Part shown: positions 58,814 to 64,000 of the stretch, piece after piece
How positions within the stretch are numbered: position 1 is the stretch's first letter
Layout of the letters: each line of letters starts with the position of its first letter
NCBI RefSeq assembly: GCF_017566145.1
Contig: NZ_JABFCL010000011.1
Coordinates: forward strand, 19,433 to 83,432
Direction: 5' to 3'
Origin: Bittarella massiliensis (ex Durand et al. 2017)
Lineage (GTDB): Bacteria > Bacillota > Clostridia > Oscillospirales > Ruminococcaceae
Length of the DNA stretch: 64,000 bases
The notes under the pieces: generated by a model
Database searches by the model: none
Seen by the model: only the letters and a program-made list of their open reading frames with translations
What the model was told of the DNA's origin: nothing
Translations under genes and position numbers: made by a program

Positions 58814-60208
58814 CTAATAGGAGGCGGTGACCGCCTCGCCGGCGATCAGGGCCTTGACCCCGTTTTTCATGGCGTCGCCGGCGGCCTTGCGGACTGCGTA
58901 CTGGGCAGTGCCGTCCACCCGCACCGCCAGGCGCCGGTTTTCGTAGCTGCACAGCTCCACCCGGCGGGTTCCGCCGTCTTTCAGGTGGAAGGTGATCGCC
59001 ACCTCTGTCTCTCCGATGCGCTCGGGCGCGTCGGCCGTGTACTCGCTGCGCAGGCTGCAAAAGAGCTTGTAGGCGTCCTTAAAGGAGGCGGCGTCAAGTT
59101 CCTTTCCCCCGTAGGTGGCCTTGCTTTGGGCCGCGTCGGCAATGTCAAAGCGATAGCGCTCTCCGTCAAAGGCAACCTCCACCGCCGACACCTGATCCAT
59201 GGCCGGGGCGCAAAGGGCCTTGGTGGCCATCTGATAGGGGGTACAGTCCAGCCAGGTGACCACATAATCGGCTATCCGGTAGATTACCGGAATGCCCTCC
59301 TTCATGGCGTAGTAGCCGTCGCCTTCCTTCTTGCCGATGAGGATGCGGGTGAAATCCTCGCCCTCCCCCAGTTCGATGGTGGAGAGGGGATCCTTCAGCC
59401 CGGCGGCGGCCAGCTGCTCTTCGGTGGGGTTCAGAACTTTGGCGGAAGAGGCTTGAATCCGCATCAGATCAGCAAAGGTCTCGTGAAAGTACTCAGGGTC
59501 CACATAGGCGGTGACCGGCGAGGTCATTTGGTACTTGTAATAGGTGCCGTAGCCGTCGATGACGTTCTGGTCGCCGATGTTGTTTACCGCAAAGAAGCCG
59601 TTTTTGTTGGTGAAGCGAAAGCTGGTGACGTTGTCGCTGGAGGTGTCGTCAAAGGGGGAGAGGTAGAGGTCGGCAAAGTCCAGAACCGACCCGGTCAGAA
59701 AGGAGACCGGCGCCAGACTGATGCCGTAGATGGTGTTTTCCCCCTTGAGTTTGAAGTAGTAGCCGTTGTTCCCTGTATAGGGATCGCCGAACTCCAGTTC
59801 CAGCTTGCCCCCGTCGGTGTATTCAATGGTGGCAAAGGCGGTGGGGTTGTCCAGCCCGAACTCGGCGGCCTTCTCCAGGTTTTCGGCCACCAGGGTCTCG
59901 GCCGAGAGTTCCGCCGCATAGCGGGCGCAGTTGGTCAGGTCAGTGCGGTCGATGGGCACCCCGTTGTCCTGCAGCAGGGGAACGGTCCACTCCTCGGTAC
60001 CGGTGCGCTCGAAGGTGTAGCTGCCCAGTTCGTTTTCCACCGTGATTTTCTGCACCTGGTCGGAGGTGCGTTGGCTCAGGGGAATGGTAATCTTGTGCTC
60101 TCCCTCGTCGTCCCCTTTGGGCCAGAGGAGCAGAGCCCCCACCAGTACCGCCGCCAGCAGCACCACCCCACCCAGGATCAGCAGAGTCTTTTTTTGGCGT
60201 TTGTTCAT
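58814..60208 (-). CDS. DUF4340 protein of a Gld-like ABC system
   Basis: 464 residues with one N-terminal membrane helix (about 8-28) and a large extracytoplasmic part made of repeated DUF4340-type units (TVPLLQDNGVPIDRTDLTNCARYAAELSAETLV; GLDNPTAFATIEY; GLKDPLSTIEL). It directly abuts the GldG-like gene. DUF4340 proteins regularly accompany such ABC operons; their substrate or role is unknown. Confidence 0.85.
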   Translation of the reverse strand: MNKRQKKTLLILGGVVLLAAVLVGALLLWPKGDDEGEHKITIPLSQRTSDQVQKITVENELGSYTFERTGTEEWTVPLLQDNGVPIDRTDLTNCARYAAELSAETLVAENLEKAAEFGLDNPTAFATIEYTDGGKLELEFGDPYTGNNGYYFKLKGENTIYGISLAPVSFLTGSVLDFADLYLSPFDDTSSDNVTSFRFTNKNGFFAVNNIGDQNVIDGYGTYYKYQMTSPVTAYVDPEYFHETFADLMRIQASSAKVLNPTEEQLAAAGLKDPLSTIELGEGEDFTRILIGKKEGDGYYAMKEGIPVIYRIADYVVTWLDCTPYQMATKALCAPAMDQVSAVEVAFDGERYRFDIADAAQSKATYGGKELDAASFKDAYKLFCSLRSEYTADAPERIGETEVAITFHLKDGGTRRVELCSYENRRLAVRVDGTAQYAVRKAAGDAMKNGVKALIAGEAVTASY

Positions 60209-61675
60209 TTACAGGTGCCTCCTGCGAAGGAAAACAAAGGCGCCCACCGCCAGGCAGCCAACCGGCAACACCCCGATGAAGAGGATGCGCATGAAGCTGG
60301 CCCCGTCCGAGGCGATGTCCAGGTATTTGGCTGCCATGTCCTTGGGGGCGATGATGACCTGGCTGTCCCGGCCGGTGAGGGTGCCGGTCAGTTCCACCAG
60401 GAAGTCGGCGTTGGCAAAGGCCGAGTTCTGAATGATCTCACTGGCGCCGTAATAGACGCTGCCGCAGGCCACCACGTTGGAGGTTTTCTGCTGGCCGCCC
60501 ACCTCGACTTTGTTCTGCCCCAGCAGCATGATGGGCACATAACCGGTGACAAAATCGGTGATGGAGGCGTTCTTGTCCGCGTCCGGCGGGATGATCCCCG
60601 AGTCGGCCGACATCCGAATCAGCAGGGTGGTGGAGCGGCTGCCGCTGTTTTTGAAGGCGGCGGTCAGGGGCCGGCAGTAGGGGATATAAGGAACTTTCCC
60701 CTTGTTGAGACAGTTCTCGGTATAGACCGAGTCGCTGTTGAGGACGTTGACGGCGTTGAACTGGTCCTGAATGATGAAGTTGCTGCCGTTTTCAAAGGCC
60801 ACGCCCGGCTCGACGATGATCCCCCACTCCTCCAGAAACGCCTCCAGGTTGGGCAGTTCGGGCTGGTCGTTGGCGGCAAAGTAAAAGACGGTCTTGCCAT
60901 ACTGCCCGCCGTTTTGCAAAAAGGCGTCCAGCTTTTCAATCTCCTCCGGCGAGTAGTCGGTGGAGGGACCGTAGATGATCACCGCGTCGGCCTCAGGGTC
61001 GATGTCCTCGGTGCCGATGTTCTGGTTTTTCACCGTGTAGTTGTTCTGCCCCAGCAGTTCAGTGACGCTGGTGGCGTCGTACTCGTTGTGCCCCGAGAGC
61101 AGCGAGACCTTGGTGGTGTTTTCCGAGGTGACCACCAGAATGGCCGAGGCCAAAGCGTTCTCCGCCTTGGAGGAGAGGATCCGCAGGTAGCTGTTGGCCA
61201 CCACCTGGGTGTTAAACAGGTCCACCGAGCTAATCTGCATCTTCCGGTCGCCGCTGACCACCAGCACGTCGTTTTCCTGCAGGGTCAGGTCGCTGAACTG
61301 GGATTGGAAGTTGGGGTCGCGCACCATGTTGACGTACTGCAAGGTGATTTGGTCACTGGCGTTGGCAAAATACTGAAAGACCTCGTTGGCCTGGGTGAAA
61401 CTGGGATCTTTGGCGGCCGAGTTGCCGGAGCCGCCAGCCACAAAGTTGGCCTCGTCGTTGAGCACGTAGATGGTCACCGGCTGGTCTAAGTTTGCCAGCA
61501 ACTCGTCCACCTCTTCGCTGATGTTAAAGGCAGAGGCGGCGGTGGTGTCCAGCCGCAGGGTAACGCGCTGGCTCAACAGATTCACCGCCACGTTCACCGC
61601 AATGGCGATCACCAGTACGCCCAGGGTGAGCAGGGTGGCAAAGCTGCCATATCGAAATTTTTTGCTTTTCTTCAT
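60209..61675 (-). CDS. GldG-like ABC accessory protein
   Basis: 488 residues: N-terminal membrane helix (about 13-33), a GldG-type ABC_transp_aux extracytoplasmic domain (VTLRLDTTAASAFNISEEVDELL; VIIYGPSTDYSPEEIEKLDAFL), and a C-terminal helix (about 463-481). Such proteins pair with the ABC-2-type permease. The ATG at 61675 has GGAG 9 bases in front, which rules out the ATG at 61684. Confidence 0.85.
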   Translation of the reverse strand: MKKSKKFRYGSFATLLTLGVLVIAIAVNVAVNLLSQRVTLRLDTTAASAFNISEEVDELLANLDQPVTIYVLNDEANFVAGGSGNSAAKDPSFTQANEVFQYFANASDQITLQYVNMVRDPNFQSQFSDLTLQENDVLVVSGDRKMQISSVDLFNTQVVANSYLRILSSKAENALASAILVVTSENTTKVSLLSGHNEYDATSVTELLGQNNYTVKNQNIGTEDIDPEADAVIIYGPSTDYSPEEIEKLDAFLQNGGQYGKTVFYFAANDQPELPNLEAFLEEWGIIVEPGVAFENGSNFIIQDQFNAVNVLNSDSVYTENCLNKGKVPYIPYCRPLTAAFKNSGSRSTTLLIRMSADSGIIPPDADKNASITDFVTGYVPIMLLGQNKVEVGGQQKTSNVVACGSVYYGASEIIQNSAFANADFLVELTGTLTGRDSQVIIAPKDMAAKYLDIASDGASFMRILFIGVLPVGCLAVGAFVFLRRRHL

Positions 61676-61690
61676 TGGTTGCATCTCCTA

Positions 61691-62398
61691 TCAGCTCCAG
61701 CGGCGCTTGTCGATAATCCGAATGGTGAAGAATATGAACAGGCCGGTCAGGGTCAGCATAAACAGCACCGACGGCAGGTCGATGAGGCCGATGGTGAAGT
61801 TGGCGTAGTACTGGGTGATGGAAAGCCCCAGCATGGCCTTGCTGATGGGGGTTATGGTGATCGCCTTGGCCAGGGTGTCGAAGTAGAGGATGTAGAAGAA
61901 GTTGAAAATAAAGCTGATGATAACCGCCACGATTTGGTTTTCCGTCAGGGCCGAGATGAAGCCGCCGATGGCAATCAGCGCCGCCCCCGCCAGAGCGAAG
62001 CCCAAGAAGGAGGTGAGGATGGTCCCCCACGGCACGGCCGAGTAACCCGACATCACCAGGGCGTAGAGCAGGGTCACCACCCCGCCGCACATGTACATGC
62101 CAAAAGCCGAGAGGAATTTGCCCCCCACCAGTCCCCCCAGGGTCACAGGGGAGGTCAACAGCAGCTGGTCGGTCTTCTGCTTTTTGTCCTCGCTGTACAT
62201 CCGCATGGTGAGGATGGGCACCAGAATAAAGTTTGCGTTGAAGAGGTAGGTGAAGAGCGAGTACATGCTGGTGGTCTTTTCGGCGATATTGTTGCTGTAA
62301 AAGAGGAAGCCGGAGAAGGCGAAGAAAGCCGCCAGATAAATGTAGCCGATGGTCGAAGTGAAATAGGCGCGGAACTCCCGCTTGAAAATCGCTTTCAT
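61691..62398 (-). CDS. ABC-2-type permease (GldF-like)
   Basis: 235 residues with six predicted helices and the conserved cytoplasmic MRMYSEDKKQKTDQLLLTSPV loop, typical of GldF/NosY-like permeases. Its ATG overlaps the stop codon of the ATPase gene by one base (TAATG). Confidence 0.88.
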   Translation of the reverse strand: MKAIFKREFRAYFTSTIGYIYLAAFFAFSGFLFYSNNIAEKTTSMYSLFTYLFNANFILVPILTMRMYSEDKKQKTDQLLLTSPVTLGGLVGGKFLSAFGMYMCGGVVTLLYALVMSGYSAVPWGTILTSFLGFALAGAALIAIGGFISALTENQIVAVIISFIFNFFYILYFDTLAKAITITPISKAMLGLSITQYYANFTIGLIDLPSVLFMLTLTGLFIFFTIRIIDKRRWS

Positions 62399-63423
62399 TA
62401 CTCCTCTTCACCTCCATCTGTCTCTTTTTTCTTCCGGCCAAAGGAGAAGCGCCGCTTCTTGCCCTCGCTCTTCTCCTCCTTCGAGGTCTGGGCGTCGTCC
62501 TGAATCAGGTGCAGGAAGATGTCCTCCAGGGACATCTCGCTCCCCTTCAAACCCAGCATCTGCCAGCCGTGCTTGCTCAACAGGTCGAAGAGACCGGCCC
62601 GCACATCTTTGCCCTCCTCGGGCTCAATGGTGTACTCCACCGAGCCGTCGGTCTTTTCGCCCAGCGGCAGGACCCGAGCCACCCCGTCCATGGCGCTGAC
62701 GGCGGCCACCACTTCGCTTTGGGGCCCGACGATCCGCGCCTGCAATTTGGTGTTGCCTGCCAAGCTGCGGGAGAGATTGTCCGGCGTGTCGTCGGCAACC
62801 AGTTTGCCCTTGTTGATGACGATCACCCGTTCGCAGATGGCCTGTACCTCCGGCAGGATGTGGGAGGAGAGGATGACGGTGTGCTTTTTCCCCAGGTCCT
62901 TGATCAGGTTGCGAATGTCGATGATCTGCTGGGGATCAAGGCCCACGGTGGGCTCGTCCAAAATCAGTACGTCGGGGGCGCCCACCAGGGCACCGGCGAC
63001 CCCCACGCGCTGTTTGTATCCCTTGGAGAGGTTTTTGATCAGCCGCCCATAGACGTGCTCGATCTTCACCGTGCGGCAAATTTCCGCCAAGTGCTGCTCC
63101 CGGGGCAGGGTGCACTTTTTTAGCTCATAGACAAAGCCCAGGTATTCCTTTACCGTCATGTCCAGGTAGAGCGGCGGCAGCTCGGGCAGATAGCCGATGT
63201 GCTTTTTTGCCTCCAGCGGCTCCTCCAGGATGTCGTGGCCGTCGATGAGAACGGTTCCCGAAGTGGAGGAGAGATAGCCGGTGATCATGTTCATGGTGGT
63301 GGATTTGCCGGCACCGTTGGGCCCCAAAAAGCCCAGGATCTCCCCCTTGTTGATGGTGAAGCTGATGTCGTCCACAGCGCGCTTGCTGCCGTACTGCTTC
63401 ACGAGGTTTTTGACTTCTATCAT
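62398..63423 (-). CDS. ABC transporter ATPase (GldA-like)
   Basis: 341 residues: Walker A GPNGAGKST, Q-loop YLPELPPLY, signature LSKGYKQRVG, Walker B VLILDEPTVGLDP and His in SSHIL. A C-terminal DUF4162-like region and a Lys/Glu-rich tail follow. It energises the permease. The ATG at 63423 matches the family start MIEVKNLVKQYG; the nearest purine-rich site is 13 bases upstream, a weak context. Confidence 0.9.
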   Translation of the reverse strand: MIEVKNLVKQYGSKRAVDDISFTINKGEILGFLGPNGAGKSTTMNMITGYLSSTSGTVLIDGHDILEEPLEAKKHIGYLPELPPLYLDMTVKEYLGFVYELKKCTLPREQHLAEICRTVKIEHVYGRLIKNLSKGYKQRVGVAGALVGAPDVLILDEPTVGLDPQQIIDIRNLIKDLGKKHTVILSSHILPEVQAICERVIVINKGKLVADDTPDNLSRSLAGNTKLQARIVGPQSEVVAAVSAMDGVARVLPLGEKTDGSVEYTIEPEEGKDVRAGLFDLLSKHGWQMLGLKGSEMSLEDIFLHLIQDDAQTSKEEKSEGKKRRFSFGRKKKETDGGEEE

Positions 63424-63937
63424 CTTGATAACCGCGCCTTTCCTGGCCGGGCGGTTGCCCATCCGGCCGTATTGATAGAGTGGTTTGCGGCCCTGCCGCC
63501 GCCGGGGCGCCCTTGTCTCTGCCCGGCTGTGCCAGCGGACCGGCCGGTGAGAAAGGGCTCCTCACCGCACCGAATACACTTTCTCATTATATACGAATTG
63601 CCCCCGTTCGGCAATGAATTTGCCTCCATTCCTTTGTGAAAAGTGGGTGAAGCCCGCCGCCCCTGCCCCAAGTTTTTTTTGCAAAAGGGATAAATGGGTG
63701 TATATTGTTGGCCGGTTGAGGGCAGACTTTCCCCGTATCGCAGTTGCCCGCCCTTTTTGTTTTTCCCTGTCTTCCTATTAAATGGGCCAAATAAAATGGA
63801 GTCGATACCCTTCAGCCGGACTCTACATCTGGTATAAATTGAGGGGAAAGGTCAAGCTTTAACCCATCAAAAAATACTCTGGGGACAAGCTGAAAAGTTT
63901 TTTTAAAAACTCTCAGAAAAGCGGTTGACAGGCGGTT
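63424..63937. other. Spacer upstream of the ABC operon
   Basis: About 500 bases without a supported gene. The left half should hold the leftward ABC promoter (not resolved). The right half turns AT-rich before the edge promoter; a TATAAA is seen near 63835. Confidence 0.4.
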
Positions 63938-63943
63938 GTGTGC

Positions 63944-63973
63944 TGTGGTATTATACAAAAGCTGTCCGCGAGG
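63944..63973 (+). promoter_or_regulatory. Strong promoter at the right edge
   Basis: TTGACA (about 63945), 18-base spacer, TATTAT, preceded by an A/T-rich stretch with AAAAGTTTTTTTAAAAACT (UP-element-like). The transcript leaves the window. This shape is usual for rRNA or other stable-RNA operons, but nothing of the RNA itself can be identified. Confidence 0.6.
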
Positions 63974-64000
63974 GGAGCGCACGGGAGTGCGGTTTCCGAG

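Noticed and set aside
58583..61489. A 968-codon open frame opposite the Tex start, DUF4340 and GldG-like genes
   Set aside because: It spans several real genes antisense, lacks a ribosome site and has shadow-like composition.

Overview
The window is a GC-rich (roughly 60% by eye) stretch of Firmicutes chromosome around the replication origin. Strong Shine-Dalgarno sites, frequent GTG/TTG starts, sigma-A-type promoters, the dnaA-dnaN-yaaA-recF-remB-gyrB order, rpmH-rnpA-yidD-yidC-jag, Noc plus Soj/Spo0J with canonical parS sites, and a B12-dependent class II ribonucleotide reductase all point to an anaerobic member of the Clostridia, most likely Oscillospiraceae/Ruminococcaceae. The genus cannot be fixed from the sequence alone.

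Layout. 1-16 kb is accessory and metabolic: the 3' end of a glutamate-synthase-type flavoprotein, nrdJ under NrdR-like boxes, a DsrE-like protein, two nucleoside hydrolases, a DUF1848 protein, a PfkB-like kinase with an altered catalytic motif, a MATE pump, a patatin, a D-2-hydroxyacid dehydrogenase, a Fur-family regulator with a heavy-metal-type permease, and a divergent pair made of an amino-acid racemase and an ATP-grasp ligase. 16.4-27.4 kb is the left replichore, read leftward: dnaA, dnaN, yaaA, recF, remB, gyrB, three tandem YcxB-like membrane proteins, gyrA. The strand switch lies between dnaA and rpmH, so the origin is probably in the dnaA-flanking spacers. 27.8-41.2 kb is the right replichore, read rightward: rpmH, rnpA, yidD, yidC, jag, a decayed VOC gene, mnmE, mnmG, rsmG, noc, two perfect parS sites, parA, parB, an acyl-ACP thioesterase and guaB. 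Two tRNA genes (Met, Glu) follow.

42-64 kb holds a DUF6506 protein, a pair of bacterial-PH membrane proteins, a complete phosphate regulon (pstSCAB-phoU-phoP-phoR) behind a three-repeat Pho box, a CPA2 antiporter divergent from a LysR regulator, a GH13 alpha-glucosidase, Tex, and a four-gene Gld-like ABC system (ATPase, permease, GldG-like, DUF4340). The right edge carries a strong promoter whose product lies outside the window.

The replication, segregation, ribosome and tRNA-modification genes form the usual origin-proximal housekeeping block. The phosphate block is self-contained, from sensor to transporter. The least conventional points are a 20-bp operator-like repeat found both in front of and inside the lysR gene, the three YcxB paralogues inserted between gyrB and gyrA, the kinase with GCGN in place of GAGD, the racemase/ATP-grasp pair, and recurring TTTTCCACA dyads in spacers. 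No prophage, insertion sequence, CRISPR array or clear defence island was seen.
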